The notes beneath the pieces are model-generated. The model made no database searches. It was given only the letters and a program-made list of their open reading frames with translations, and was not told where the DNA came from. Shown one piece after another: positions 27,883 to 36,857 of a DNA stretch of 64,000 nt; position 1 is the stretch's first letter, and each line of letters opens with the position of its first letter. A program made the translations under genes and the position numbers. The DNA comes from Deltaproteobacteria bacterium (GTDB lineage: Bacteria; Myxococcota; Myxococcia; Myxococcales; Anaeromyxobacteraceae), in contig JACRMN010000012.1 in the NCBI GenBank assembly GCA_016214955.1, forward strand, positions 899,044-963,043. Direction: 5' to 3'.

Positions 27883-30800
27883 GTGCGGCCTCCTTTTCCT
27901 GCTCCTCGGCCGGTCCAGGCACGGCCGCCAGCCCAGCACGGCCGCTCCCGAAGGCCGCGTAGAGCACGGGGAGCACGAGCAACGTGAGCAGCGTCGACGA
28001 GACGATGCCGCCGATCACGACCGTCGCGAGGGGCCGCTGCACCTCCGCGCCGACCCCGGTGTTGAGCGCCATGGGCAGGAACCCCAGCGCGGCCACCGCC
28101 GCGGTCATCAGCACGGGTCGCAGGCGCGTGATGGCGGCTTCCCGGAGGGCGTCGCCCAGCGGAAGGCCGCCGGCGAGGAGCTGTCGGACGCGGGAGACCA
28201 GGACCATGTCGCCCAGGACCGAGACGCCGGACAGGGCGATGAACCCCACCGCCGCGGAGATCGAGAAGGGAAGGCCGCGCGCCAAGAGCGCGACGACGCC
28301 GCCGACCATGGCGAAGGGCACACCGGCGAAGATGCGAAGGCTGTCGAGCACCCTGCGGTAGGTCAGGTACAGGAGCCCGAAGATGAGGGCCAGGGCGAGC
28401 GGCACCACCACCATCAGGCGGCGCTGGGCGCGCTCCAGGTTCTCGAACTGGCCGCCGAAGCGGACGAAGTAGCCCGAGGGCAGCTCGACGTCCCGCGCGA
28501 TGCGCCGGCGGACCTCGTCCACGAAGCCGCCCAGGTCGCGGCCGCGGACGTTGGCCTGGACCACGAGGCGGCGCTTCGCCCACTCCCGCTGGATGGTGGT
28601 CGGGCCGGAGACCTCACGGATGGTGGCCACCCGGCCCAGCGCCACGCGGTCGCCGCTCGGGGCGCGCACCGGGATGGCTGCGAGCTTGGCAGGGTCCTCC
28701 CGGTACTCGTCGCCGAGGCGCACCGCCAGGTCGAAGCGGCGCTCCCCCTCCCGGACCTGGCCGGTGACCCTGGTGCCGAGCGCCTCGACGACGTCGAGGA
28801 CGTCGCGGGCGGCGAGGCCATGGCGGCCGATGGCCGCCCGATCGACGGTGAGCTGGAGGACCGGCTGCCCGGTGACCTGCTCCACCGTCACGTCGGCCGC
28901 ACCGGGGATCTGGCGCACCACCGCCTCGATCTCCCGCGCCGTGGCCTTGAGCACGTCGAGGTCGTCCCCGAACACCTTGATGCCGACGTCGCTTCGCACG
29001 CCGGCGATCATCTCGTTGACGCGCATCTCGATGGGCTGCAGGAAGGACATCCGCATGCCCGGCATGCCCGCCAGCTCCGCCTTCATGGCGGCCGCGAGCT
29101 CGTCCTGGGTGGCGGCCCGCTTCCAGCGGTCGCGCGGCTGGAGGGTCACGAAGATGTCGGTGAGCTCGAGCCCCATGGGGTCGGTCGCCACCTCGGCGGT
29201 CCCGGTCCGGGACCAGACCCGCCGCACCTCGTCCGGGAACTTCGCCAGGAGCACCTTCTCCAGGCGATCCCCGTAGCGGAGGGACTCCGAGAGCGACACC
29301 TCCGCGAGCCGGATCGTGTTGATGACGATGGTCCCCTCGTTGAGGCGCGGGATGAACTCGCTCCCCAGCCGGGAGGCGAGCACCGCGCCGGCGACGACGA
29401 CCATCGCCGCGAGGCCGATCACCAGCTTGGCGTGCCCGAGCGCCCACTCCAGCACCGGTTGGTAGCGGGCCTTGAGCCAGCGCACCACCAGGGGCTCCCG
29501 GTGGGGGCGGCCGGTGCCGGGGCGCCTCAGGGCCATCGAGGCCAGGACCGGCATGACCGTCATCGACACGATCATCGAGCCGACCAGGGCGAAGACGACG
29601 GTGAGCGCCATGGGGCGGAACATCTTGCCCTCGACTCCCTCCAGCGCCAGGACGGGGAGGTAGACGATCATGATGATGAGCTCGCCGAAGAGGGTCGGCT
29701 TTCGCACCTCCACGGCGGCGTCGCGGACCACCTCGACCAGCGAGCGCTCACCCTTGGCCTCGAGGAGCCGCCTCTCCGCGTTCTCCACCAGGATCACCGA
29801 GCTGTCGACCACCAGGCCGAAGTCGATGGCGCCGAGCGACATGAGCGTGCCGGCCACCCCGAAGCGGATCATCGCGTCGAAGGCGAAGAGCATGGAGAGC
29901 GGGATGGCGGCGGCGACGACGAGCCCGGCGCGCAGGTTCCCGAGGAAGAGGAAGAGGATGGCGACGACCAGGAGCGCGCCCTCCAGGAGGTTGGTCTTCA
30001 CGGTGCGCAGGACGAGGTCCACGAGCTCGGTGCGCTCGTAGACCGCATCGACCTGCACGTCGGCGGGGAGGCGCGCCTTCACCTCCTGGAGCCGCTTCGC
30101 CAGGGCGGCCGTCACCGTGTGGCTGTTCTCGCCGACGAGCATGAAGCCGAGCCCCAGCACGGCCTCGCCTTCCCCGTCGGCGGTGGTGGCCCCGCGCCGG
30201 ATCTCGTGACCCACCGCCACCCGGCCGAGGTCGCTGACCCGAACCGGCACCCCGTGGCGCGTGGCCACCACGACGGCCTCGACGGCGGGCCCGCCGTCCA
30301 GGGCCCCGACGCCGAGGACCAGCGTCGCGGCTCCACCCCGCTCGATGACCCCTCCGCCGACGTTGGCGTTGTTGGCCTCGAGCGCGCGATAGAGGTCGCC
30401 CAGGGAGAGGTCGAACTGCTGCAGCCGCCGCGGGTCCACCACCACGTGCCACTGCTTCTCCTTCCCTCCCCAGGTGTTCACCTCGGCGACGCCCGGGACG
30501 CTGCGGAGCTGGGGAGCGATGACCCAGTCGTGCAGCGTCCGGAGCTCCTCCAGGCTGCGCGTCCTGCTCTTCACGAGATAGTGGAAGACCTCGCCGAGCC
30601 CGGTCGCGACCGGCCCGAGCGAGGGCCGCTCCAGGCCGGGGGGCAGCTCCACGCGCCCGACCCGCTCCGCGACCTGCTGGCGCGCGAACCACAGGTCCGT
30701 CCCGTCCGCGAAGCGGAGGGTCACCTGCGCCAGCCCGAACTTGGAGATCGAGCGCAGCTCCTCCACCTTGGGGAGGCCCGACAGCGCCTGCTCGATGGGG

Positions 30801-31000
30801 ATGGTGAGCTGCCGCTCCACCTCCTCCGGCGTCAGGGAGGGTGCGACGGCGTTGACCTGCACCTGGGTGGGCGTCGTGTCGGGGAAGGCGTCGATGGGCA
30901 GGTCGCGGAAGGCGAGTACCCCGGCGACGACGACGGCGGCGGCCGCGCCGAGCACGATCCAGCGGTGCCGCAGCGACCACTCGATGGTCCGGGTCAGCAT
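27869..31000 (-). CDS. czcA: Heavy-metal RND efflux pump (CzcA family)
   Basis: A 1043-residue inner-membrane proton-driven antiporter with 12 predicted membrane segments and two large periplasmic loops. The proton-relay motif in TM4 is IDFGLVVDSSVILVEN with Asp393, Asp399 and Glu406, typical of HME-RND pumps for divalent metals (Zn, Co, Cd, Ni) and unlike the copper/silver CusA type. It works with the adaptor upstream and the TolC-type channel downstream. One base separates it from the adaptor stop. The exact metal cannot be read from sequence. Confidence 0.92.
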   Translation of the reverse strand: MLTRTIEWSLRHRWIVLGAAAAVVVAGVLAFRDLPIDAFPDTTPTQVQVNAVAPSLTPEEVERQLTIPIEQALSGLPKVEELRSISKFGLAQVTLRFADGTDLWFARQQVAERVGRVELPPGLERPSLGPVATGLGEVFHYLVKSRTRSLEELRTLHDWVIAPQLRSVPGVAEVNTWGGKEKQWHVVVDPRRLQQFDLSLGDLYRALEANNANVGGGVIERGGAATLVLGVGALDGGPAVEAVVVATRHGVPVRVSDLGRVAVGHEIRRGATTADGEGEAVLGLGFMLVGENSHTVTAALAKRLQEVKARLPADVQVDAVYERTELVDLVLRTVKTNLLEGALLVVAILFLFLGNLRAGLVVAAAIPLSMLFAFDAMIRFGVAGTLMSLGAIDFGLVVDSSVILVENAERRLLEAKGERSLVEVVRDAAVEVRKPTLFGELIIMIVYLPVLALEGVEGKMFRPMALTVVFALVGSMIVSMTVMPVLASMALRRPGTGRPHREPLVVRWLKARYQPVLEWALGHAKLVIGLAAMVVVAGAVLASRLGSEFIPRLNEGTIVINTIRLAEVSLSESLRYGDRLEKVLLAKFPDEVRRVWSRTGTAEVATDPMGLELTDIFVTLQPRDRWKRAATQDELAAAMKAELAGMPGMRMSFLQPIEMRVNEMIAGVRSDVGIKVFGDDLDVLKATAREIEAVVRQIPGAADVTVEQVTGQPVLQLTVDRAAIGRHGLAARDVLDVVEALGTRVTGQVREGERRFDLAVRLGDEYREDPAKLAAIPVRAPSGDRVALGRVATIREVSGPTTIQREWAKRRLVVQANVRGRDLGGFVDEVRRRIARDVELPSGYFVRFGGQFENLERAQRRLMVVVPLALALIFGLLYLTYRRVLDSLRIFAGVPFAMVGGVVALLARGLPFSISAAVGFIALSGVSVLGDMVLVSRVRQLLAGGLPLGDALREAAITRLRPVLMTAAVAALGFLPMALNTGVGAEVQRPLATVVIGGIVSSTLLTLLVLPVLYAAFGSGRAGLAAVPGPAEEQEKEAAHVAP

Positions 31001-31001
31001 G

Positions 31002-32543
31002 TCACTTCTTCTCCCCGACCTCGCAGCAGCCGGCGCCGATCGAGGCCTTCATGATCTCGGTCTTGAGGAGGAACGCGCCGGTGGTGACCACGTCGGTGCC
31101 CGGCTCGAGGCCGGAGACCACCTCGACGAGGTCGCCGACGGCCTCTCCGGTGCGCACCGCGACGGGCTCGAAGAGGCGGGCGCCCCGCTTCACGAAGACG
31201 AGCGTCTTGCTCTCGGCCGTCTGGACGGCTTCCCGCGGCACCAGCAGCGCTCCGCGGGGCGCGGTCACCCGGATGCGCGCCCGCACGAAGGCCCCGGCCT
31301 TGAGCGAGCGGTCCCGGTTGGGCAGCTCCACCCGGGCGCGGACCGTGCGCGACGCCGGGTCGATGGCCGGCGAGACCCGAGCGACCTTGGCGTCGCGCGG
31401 CGGGGTGCTTGCCCCCTCGAAGGTGATCCGCGCCTGCTGGCCCGGCCGGACCAGCGACGCATCGGCTTCCGGGATCTCGAGCTGTGCCCAGATGGTCGAG
31501 AGGTCCGCCACCTGGACGAGCACCTGTCCCGCGCCAGCGAATCGCCCGGCCACCGCGTCGCGCGCGACCACCGTCCCAGCGAAGGGCGCGCGCAGGACCG
31601 AGCGCCCGCCGCCGGGTTCGGGTGCCGCGCCGGCCGCGCCCAGCGCCGAACGGGCGGCGTCCAGCTCCGCCTGGGCAGCCGCGAGCTCGCGGCGGGCCTC
31701 CTCCAGGTTCTTGCGGGGGCTGAGGCCGCTCTCGCCGAGCTGCCTCTCCCGGGCTTCGGCCGCCCGGGCCGACTCGAGCCGCGCTTGCGCGGCCGCAAGG
31801 CGGGCCTGGTCGGCGCCGACGGCGGCGGAGGTGAGGACCACGAGCGGCTGGCCCTCCCGCACCTCGTCCCCGACGTCGACCCTGACCTCCACCACGAGTG
31901 CCTCGCCCCGGGCCGAGAGCTGGGCCAGGCGGTTCTGGTCGAAGGCGAGCTGCCCGACGACCTCCAGCTCCCTGGCCACCTCGCCGGCCTCGACGGTCCG
32001 GGTCTGAATGCCGGCATCTCGCACCGTCTCGACGGAGGCGAGCCGCACCCTGGTCCCCGGCTCCGGGAAGACGGGGGGCTTCTCCCCGGCCTCCTCGACC
32101 AGCTCGGGGTGGCACAGCGGGCAGACGGATGCGGGGTACCCGTGCTCCCGGCAGTAGTCCCCGGCCTCGACGAACCGGGCTACGAGGCGCGGGTTGCACC
32201 TCGTGCACTTCGACTCGGGAACCGCATGCTCCTTGCACCAGTCCCTGGGGGTCGCCCTGGCGGCGAAGGTGAGCCCGGGGTTGCACTTCAGGCACTGCGA
32301 CTCCGGGACGCCGTGCTCCTGGCACCAGTCGCCCTGCGCCTGGAATACCGCCGCGAGCTCCGGATTGCACTGCGCGCAGAGCTCCGCGGGGACGCCGTGA
32401 GCGCAGAGCTGCACGGGGGCCGGGGCCTGCGCCGCGGCGGCGGTCGGAGGAGGCGACTTCGCGGGCGCCGCGGCCGGCGCCGTCCTGGAGCACGCCATGA
32501 CCACGACGGCGAGCCCAGCCGCTGCGATGGAGCGGCCGGTCAC
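31002..32543 (-). CDS. czcB: RND periplasmic adaptor with four N-terminal Cys/His repeats (CzcB-like)
   Basis: A 513-residue membrane-fusion protein. A lipoprotein signal ends in VVMACS. Residues about 45-150 hold four tandem repeats of the form C-x2-H-x6-C-x2-C-[NH]-P, for example CQEHGVPESQCLKCNPGL and CREHGYPASVCPLCHPEL. These look like metal-binding knuckles and are an uncommon extension. The rest is a normal adaptor: lipoyl halves around EVRVDVGDEVREGQPL, a helical hairpin with LARLESARAAEARERQ-like coils, and a beta barrel. The same repeat occurs twice in the small protein encoded just upstream, whose stop overlaps this start by four bases. The repeats may capture metal for hand-off to the pump; that is inference. 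Confidence 0.9.
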   Translation of the reverse strand: MTGRSIAAAGLAVVVMACSRTAPAAAPAKSPPPTAAAAQAPAPVQLCAHGVPAELCAQCNPELAAVFQAQGDWCQEHGVPESQCLKCNPGLTFAARATPRDWCKEHAVPESKCTRCNPRLVARFVEAGDYCREHGYPASVCPLCHPELVEEAGEKPPVFPEPGTRVRLASVETVRDAGIQTRTVEAGEVARELEVVGQLAFDQNRLAQLSARGEALVVEVRVDVGDEVREGQPLVVLTSAAVGADQARLAAAQARLESARAAEARERQLGESGLSPRKNLEEARRELAAAQAELDAARSALGAAGAAPEPGGGRSVLRAPFAGTVVARDAVAGRFAGAGQVLVQVADLSTIWAQLEIPEADASLVRPGQQARITFEGASTPPRDAKVARVSPAIDPASRTVRARVELPNRDRSLKAGAFVRARIRVTAPRGALLVPREAVQTAESKTLVFVKRGARLFEPVAVRTGEAVGDLVEVVSGLEPGTDVVTTGAFLLKTEIMKASIGAGCCEVGEKK

Positions 32544-32818
32544 TTGATGCCCTTCTTCGCGAGCTCAGGATGGCAGGGCACGCACTGGGACTCCGGGCGC
32601 TCGTGTTCCTTGCACCAGTCGCCCTTGGCCCTGTAGACGGCGGCGAGCTTCGGGTTGCAGCGGGCACAGAGGGCCTTCTGGACCCCGTGCTCGCACTTCT
32701 CCTGCTGGGCGGCCCCCGCGGAGGGGGCTCCCTGCTTCGGGGGCTCCCCGGCGAGGGCGGAGGGTGCAGCGAACAGGACGACGGCGAGCGCGATGGCGAT
32801 GCGGGTGGTTGCGGGCAT
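32540..32818 (-). CDS. Small exported protein with two Cys/His repeats
   Basis: A 92-residue protein. The start at 32818 gives a signal peptide ending in PSALAG. The mature part carries two copies of the repeat seen in the adjacent adaptor: CEHGVQKALCARCNPKL and CKEHERPESQCVPCHPEL. It is probably a periplasmic metal-binding chaperone or buffer for the RND pump. It overlaps the adaptor start by four bases (ATGA), so it is coupled with the pump genes. Confidence 0.85.
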   Translation of the reverse strand: MPATTRIAIALAVVLFAAPSALAGEPPKQGAPSAGAAQQEKCEHGVQKALCARCNPKLAAVYRAKGDWCKEHERPESQCVPCHPELAKKGIK

Positions 32819-32928
32819 GTGATCTCCGTGCGCCGGAACGAGCCGGCGCGATGGCGAAATGGTGGAATGGACGGAACGAGGCCTGGCGCCCGCCAGCGGC
32901 GGACGCACCTCGGGCGCGAAGGTCGCGC

Positions 32929-33222
32929 TCAGGCTCTCGGCGGATGGAAGATGTCCGCGGCAGCAGCGCGGATGTTCGGCTCGGGAGAGGCGACGGCGAC
33001 TGCCGAGCCAGGCGAGGCCGCTGGGGCCACTTCAGGGGTCGCGACGCGTTCGGCGCCCTGGTGCGGGCAGCAGGCGCAGGCGACTCCGGGCGGGAGGTTC
33101 GGGCAGGTGGAGCCCCCTTCGCCGGCGCAGCACGCGTCCTCGCCGAACGCGGCGGCGGCCTGGAGCGCGCCGCTCGAGAGCAGCGCGGTCGCGACCAGGA
33201 GCATGCGGATGAAGGAGGTCAT
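32929..33222 (-). CDS. Small Cys-rich exported protein of metal efflux operon
   Basis: A 97-residue protein. The start at 33222 follows the pattern MTSFIRMLLVATALLSSG, a signal peptide cleaved near LQAAAA. The mature part has six Cys in a short span (DACCAGEGGSTCPN, GVACACCPHQG) and a Pro/Ala-rich tail. It is first in the minus-strand metal operon, 110 bases before the two-repeat protein. Metal binding in the periplasm is likely. No named family is recognised. Confidence 0.72.
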   Translation of the reverse strand: MTSFIRMLLVATALLSSGALQAAAAFGEDACCAGEGGSTCPNLPPGVACACCPHQGAERVATPEVAPAASPGSAVAVASPEPNIRAAAADIFHPPRA

Positions 33223-33315
33223 TCGAGTGGCTCTGTCCACCGGTCGCCTCGACCGAGGTGAACGCTCGGCGACTCTACCACGGGCGGCGCTCAACATGCT
33301 GGCCGTTCCGGCCCT

Positions 33316-33813
33316 CTACCTCCGCTTCGGGGGCGCGGTGAGCGCCGTCCCGGTGGACCGATACATGACGTAGTCCTTCGACACCGGGACGAGGTCCGCG
33401 AGCTTGGGGTTCGCCACCTGCCGGATGTTGAAGACGAGCCAGGCGTCGAGCTCGGGGCGCTCGGTCCAGATGCGCTTCGCCTCACCAGTGTTCGGCGCGT
33501 GAGCGGCGATGTTCCTGCGGAGCGCCTGCACCTTTGCGACGTCGCCCGTGCGCCCGATCATGTCCTCCCACATCCCGGTCTGCCCGGCGCCCTGGACGAC
33601 GATCACCCGCATGCCGGGCTTCAGCAGGTCGGGCAGGTCCTTCACGCTCTTCGGGTTCCCGGGCCGGACGAGGATCGCCGACGGGCGCAGGTAGAGCGTC
33701 GCGACGTCGGCCTCGGCGATGCGGCCCTCCATGAGCCGGACGAGGTCCGTCATCATGTACTCGGCGCCGCTGTAGAGCGTGTCGGCGTCCTCGCGGGCCT
33801 TGATCGTTGGGGA
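33316..33813 (-). pseudogene. AcfC-like periplasmic binding protein fragment
   Basis: About 165 codons remain of an AcfC-like / sulphate-molybdate-type substrate-binding protein. The middle of the family is clear: YSGAEYMMTDLVRLM, TLYLRPSAILVRPGNPKSVK, GAGQTGMWEDMIGR, DAWLVFNIRQVANP, KDYVMYRSTGTALT. The N-terminal third, with signal peptide and first lobe, is cut by an in-frame stop at 33814-33816, and the normal C-terminal helix (family about 250 residues) is also missing. It is a decayed gene. An ORF of 146 codons from 33756 could still be translated, but would not fold as a full receptor. Confidence 0.75.
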
Positions 33814-33816
33814 TCA

Positions 33817-34347
33817 CGCTTGGGTCCGGAGTGGCGAGTGCGTGCAGTTGCCACAGCCCCGCGAGGGCGAGCACCCGAGGGTCCGAGCCATCCGGAGATG
33901 GAGTGCGTCGGCGCCACCATGGCACCTCGCCTTCGCGACACCGCCGGTCGAACGCCGCCACGCCCGCTTGCCCTCGGCTGCAGGGCGATGAGCCTCGCCT
34001 ACGTCCTCACACGCAACCCGCTGCCCGCCGGCCTCAGACACGTAGCCATGCTCCTTGCAGCGGTGCTGCGGCATCGACTCGGCCGTGCAGCTGCCACAGC
34101 ACGGCGAGGGCGAGTGCGACCTCGGGCAAGTGGCGCGGCCAAACGGCGAACGGAAGGGAAGCCGCGAACGCCCCGGTCCGGCTCGCGCTCGCCTTGCCCT
34201 ACTGGCAGCCGCTTCCGCCTCCGGCTCTCTGGATGCACTCTCCGTCCGCTCCGTCGTGAGCCGTGGTGCACCGGTGGTGCGCGCGGATTCAGTCCTTCGC
34301 CGGGGGGCTCACGCCTCCTGCTGTGGCGGGATCGGGGCATCGATCCG
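33817..34347 (-). other. Gene-free stretch with debris and two 31-bp repeats
   Basis: No intact gene is supported here. Two 31-bp direct repeats lie at 33841-33871 and 34084-34114 and differ at three positions. Read on the minus strand each encodes a signal-peptide-like LALA-x-LWQLH segment, so they may be two copies of the former start of the adjacent broken binding-protein gene. Confidence 0.5.
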
Positions 34348-35313
34348 CTACAGCCGGATGAGCCCGATGGCGTATCCGAGGTACCCGACCACGAGCAGTG
34401 CTCCCTTCCACCTGCGAAGCGGCCCGCGGGCCGGCATGGAGTACAGCACCAGCAGCGCCAGCACGACCACGGCCACGAGGTGAGGCAGGAGCGCGTCGGG
34501 ATCTGCGGACGTCCTCCCGGTGAGTCCGGCGGTTCCCAGGCCAATGAGGGATGTGGCGGTGGCCGAGGCCAGGGCGACCTCGAGCGCCGCTGCGGTGCTT
34601 CCACGCGAGGCCAGGCGCGCGGCGATCACCAGCACCGGGAGCGCCGCGGCGGCCGCCGCAACGGTGAGCCCGATACCCACGCCGCTGGCGTGCCGTTCAT
34701 CCATCAGGTCCGCCGCGCCGGTGAGGAGCGCCGCGCCGCCCAGGATCACGGCACCGAGGCCGATGCTCGCCGTTGCGATGGCATATCCGCGCCCGAGACC
34801 CAGCCGCCCGGAGCCCAGCTCCGCGGCGCTCCCCGTTGCCTCGATCGCGACCGCCCTCTCGAGGAGGACCCCGCGACCGCCCCACCGGGGCGTCCACGCT
34901 GCCGAGACCACGGCCCCCGCCAGGAGCAGCGCTGCCTCGAGGGCCGAGACCTTGCCGTCGACCAGGATCCCCAGCAGAGCGTAGATCGCCACCACGAGGA
35001 TCGGGACACCGATCTTCCCGAGCGTCGAGTCCGTCCGCGTCTGCCCGATGAGGATGGCCATCCCGACGACCAGGCCGAGGTTCGCGGAGATCGCCCCGAT
35101 CAGCGTGCCGAGGGCGATCTCACCACGCCCTCCCAGTGCCGCCTCGAGCGAGATGGAGACGGCCGCAACGGAGCCCCCGCCAGCAACCACGGCGGACAGG
35201 GACGTCATCCGCAGGGCCCGGAGGGCGAGGGCCACCCGGGACAGCCCGGCGACGAACCACAGCGTCCCCAGGCAGACGGTCCCGGCACCGCCCAGGAGGA
35301 GGAGCCAGGTCAT
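34348..35313 (-). CDS. Cation exchanger (CaCA)-like membrane protein with degenerate alpha repeats
   Basis: A 321-residue protein of about ten membrane segments in two inverted halves, like Na+/Ca2+ exchangers of the YrbG type. The first alpha-repeat motif (normally GTS-x-PE ... GN-x-x-GSN) reads GGGSVAAV ... LGTLIGAISANLGLV, so the Pro-Glu pair and Asn are lost. The second repeat (ALEVALASATATSLIGLG) is also altered. It may transport something other than calcium or have lost transport. A CTTGCA-type palindrome about 165 bases upstream links it to the putative MarR regulon. Confidence 0.7.
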   Translation of the reverse strand: MTWLLLLGGAGTVCLGTLWFVAGLSRVALALRALRMTSLSAVVAGGGSVAAVSISLEAALGGRGEIALGTLIGAISANLGLVVGMAILIGQTRTDSTLGKIGVPILVVAIYALLGILVDGKVSALEAALLLAGAVVSAAWTPRWGGRGVLLERAVAIEATGSAAELGSGRLGLGRGYAIATASIGLGAVILGGAALLTGAADLMDERHASGVGIGLTVAAAAAALPVLVIAARLASRGSTAAALEVALASATATSLIGLGTAGLTGRTSADPDALLPHLVAVVVLALLVLYSMPARGPLRRWKGALLVVGYLGYAIGLIRL

Positions 35314-35477
35314 GAGTCTCGCCGTCCAGGCACGGAGCCCTCTTCAGCCACTCTCCTGCCCTGGGTCTCGCTCACTTGGCGGACCCCGGGCCCCGCTGCC
35401 TCGCCAGGAACCCGGCGAACCCACTCAGGCCTACACCGAGCTCATGGACGGTGCTCCTCGCTCCTCTACTTCTACTG

Positions 35478-35491
35478 ATTGCAGGTGCAAT
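35478..35491 (-). promoter_or_regulatory. Putative MarR box upstream of exchanger-like gene
   Basis: ATTGCAGGTGCAAT is a perfect 6-bp inverted repeat with a GG spacer. It matches the core TTGCA-N2-TGCAA found before otsA, the OmpA-like gene and the glucoamylase remnant. It lies downstream of marR and 165 bases before the exchanger-like gene. Confidence 0.55.
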
Positions 35492-35640
35492 GGATGAGCT
35501 GGCGGCGAAAGTGATCCAGGTGATCGGCGCCGCCTCCGCAGCCAGTCCCGCCCTGGCGCCGGCGACGCTTGCCGTCCGGCCTGGCTGGCCAGCCCGCACC
35601 GCCTCTCCCCGTTCTCGCATGGCCTCCACCTCCTCGTCCG

Positions 35641-36084
35641 TCACGCCGAGAGGCGTTTCGCGAGTGCCCGGACCAGGCGCTCGGTCGCCAGGAGGTCCGC
35701 TCGCGACGCCTGGTCCATCGTGGCCCGGACCGCGCTCTCGACGGTTCCCCCCCTCGACCGCGCCACCTTGCGTCCGCGGGGCGCGAGCTCCAGCAGGACC
35801 TGCCGTCCATCGGTGGGGTGCGGCCGCCTGCGGAGCAATCCCCGCCGCTCCAGCGTCCTGGCAAGCCGGGTCACGGAGGCGGGATGAACCCTCAGGACCT
35901 GCGCCAGCCTGCCGGGGGCGATCGGGCCCGTCTTCGCGGTCACCAGGAGGACCAGCCTCTGGGGACCGGTGACGCCGTGCTCGCGCAGCATCGCCTTGGA
36001 GCGCTGGTTGAGCCCGTGCTCGAGCGCCCAGAGCGCCTGCATGAACCGGAGGACGGGGCCGAGGTCCGTGGCGTCGGTGCTCAT
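35641..36084 (-). CDS. MarR-family transcriptional regulator in ots operon
   Basis: A 147-residue winged-helix regulator. The recognition region VLRVHPASVTRLARTLERRG and the wing RRPHPTDGRQVLLEL are typical of MarR. It is the third gene of otsA-otsB-marR, and its start overlaps the otsB stop by four bases. A palindrome overlaps the ribosome site of otsA, so it probably represses its own operon. The same palindrome before five other osmoprotection-type genes suggests a local regulon. The ligand is unknown; salt, redox or a phenolic compound are possible. Confidence 0.88.
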   Translation of the reverse strand: MSTDATDLGPVLRFMQALWALEHGLNQRSKAMLREHGVTGPQRLVLLVTAKTGPIAPGRLAQVLRVHPASVTRLARTLERRGLLRRRPHPTDGRQVLLELAPRGRKVARSRGGTVESAVRATMDQASRADLLATERLVRALAKRLSA

Positions 36085-36857
36085 CGGAATGCCCTTCTGC
36101 GGCGAGATGCGGGATCTCGCAGGGAGGCGAGGTTGTCGAGGAGCCGGTCCACTCCGGCCCTGCTGCCCACGTGGTAGGCCGCTGCGCTCCTCGCATCGTA
36201 GCCCACGCGGACGGTCACCGCCGGGACGGGGAGCCGGGCCCGGAAGGCCACCTCGTCCGTGTCGTCATCCCCCACGAACAGCACCCGCCCCGCGCCCGTG
36301 TCCACGGCCAGCCTCCACAGCGCGCTCCCCTTGTCGGGGGCGTTCTCGGGAACGACGTTCGCCACGCGCTTTCCGGGGATGACCCTGGCACCGGGCAGCC
36401 GCGCGACGAGCTCCCCGATGGCGACCGCCGCGGCGTCGGGCCTCTTCGCGGACCGGTAGTGGATGCTGAGAGAAAGCCCCTTGTCCTCGAGCTCCGCGCC
36501 GGCGATCCTCTGGACGAACGGCGTGATGCGGCGCTTCCAGCCGAGGACCATGACGCGCCAGGTGCGCTGGTCCACCCGATCGCCGGGCCACTCGGCGCCG
36601 TGGCTTCCGATCACCCACCGGACGGGCACCCCTTCGACGCGGGCTGCCGCATCCGAGAGTCGCCTTCCGGTGAGAATGGCGACCGGGTACCGCTCCGCCA
36701 CGGATGTCAGAGCCGCCCTGGATCGCGGGGACAGCTTCGCGTCCCGGTGGTCACGGGTGATCCGGGCAAGCGTCCCGTCGAAGTCGAGGACCACGAGCGT
36801 CCCGGGAAACGCCAGGTCCAGGAACTGCGGGGTACGCCCGGTGAGCAGTGCACTCAT
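36081..36857 (-). CDS. otsB: Trehalose-6-phosphate phosphatase
   Basis: A 258-residue HAD-type phosphatase that removes phosphate from trehalose-6-phosphate. Motif I is LDFDGTLA with nucleophile Asp near residue 25, and motif IV is GDDDTDE near residue 200. HYRSAKRPDAAA and GKRVANVVPENAPDKGSAL are family segments for substrate and Mg binding. The ATG at 36857 overlaps the otsA stop (ATGA), and its stop overlaps marR. It completes the two-step trehalose route with the upstream synthase. Confidence 0.93.
   Translation of the reverse strand: MSALLTGRTPQFLDLAFPGTLVVLDFDGTLARITRDHRDAKLSPRSRAALTSVAERYPVAILTGRRLSDAAARVEGVPVRWVIGSHGAEWPGDRVDQRTWRVMVLGWKRRITPFVQRIAGAELEDKGLSLSIHYRSAKRPDAAAVAIGELVARLPGARVIPGKRVANVVPENAPDKGSALWRLAVDTGAGRVLFVGDDDTDEVAFRARLPVPAVTVRVGYDARSAAAYHVGSRAGVDRLLDNLASLRDPASRRRRAFR

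Noticed and set aside
26954..31054. A 1366-codon plus-strand open frame antisense to the metal efflux genes
   Set aside because: It is a high-GC shadow: the protein is low-complexity (His/Gln/Asp/Arg-rich) without any family, and the minus strand encodes well-conserved CzcA and CzcC.
35372..35644. A 90-codon minus-strand frame starting GTGA at the marR stop
   Set aside because: The overlap looks attractive, but the sequence has no recognisable fold, mixed codon use, and contains the MarR-type palindrome, which fits a promoter region better.
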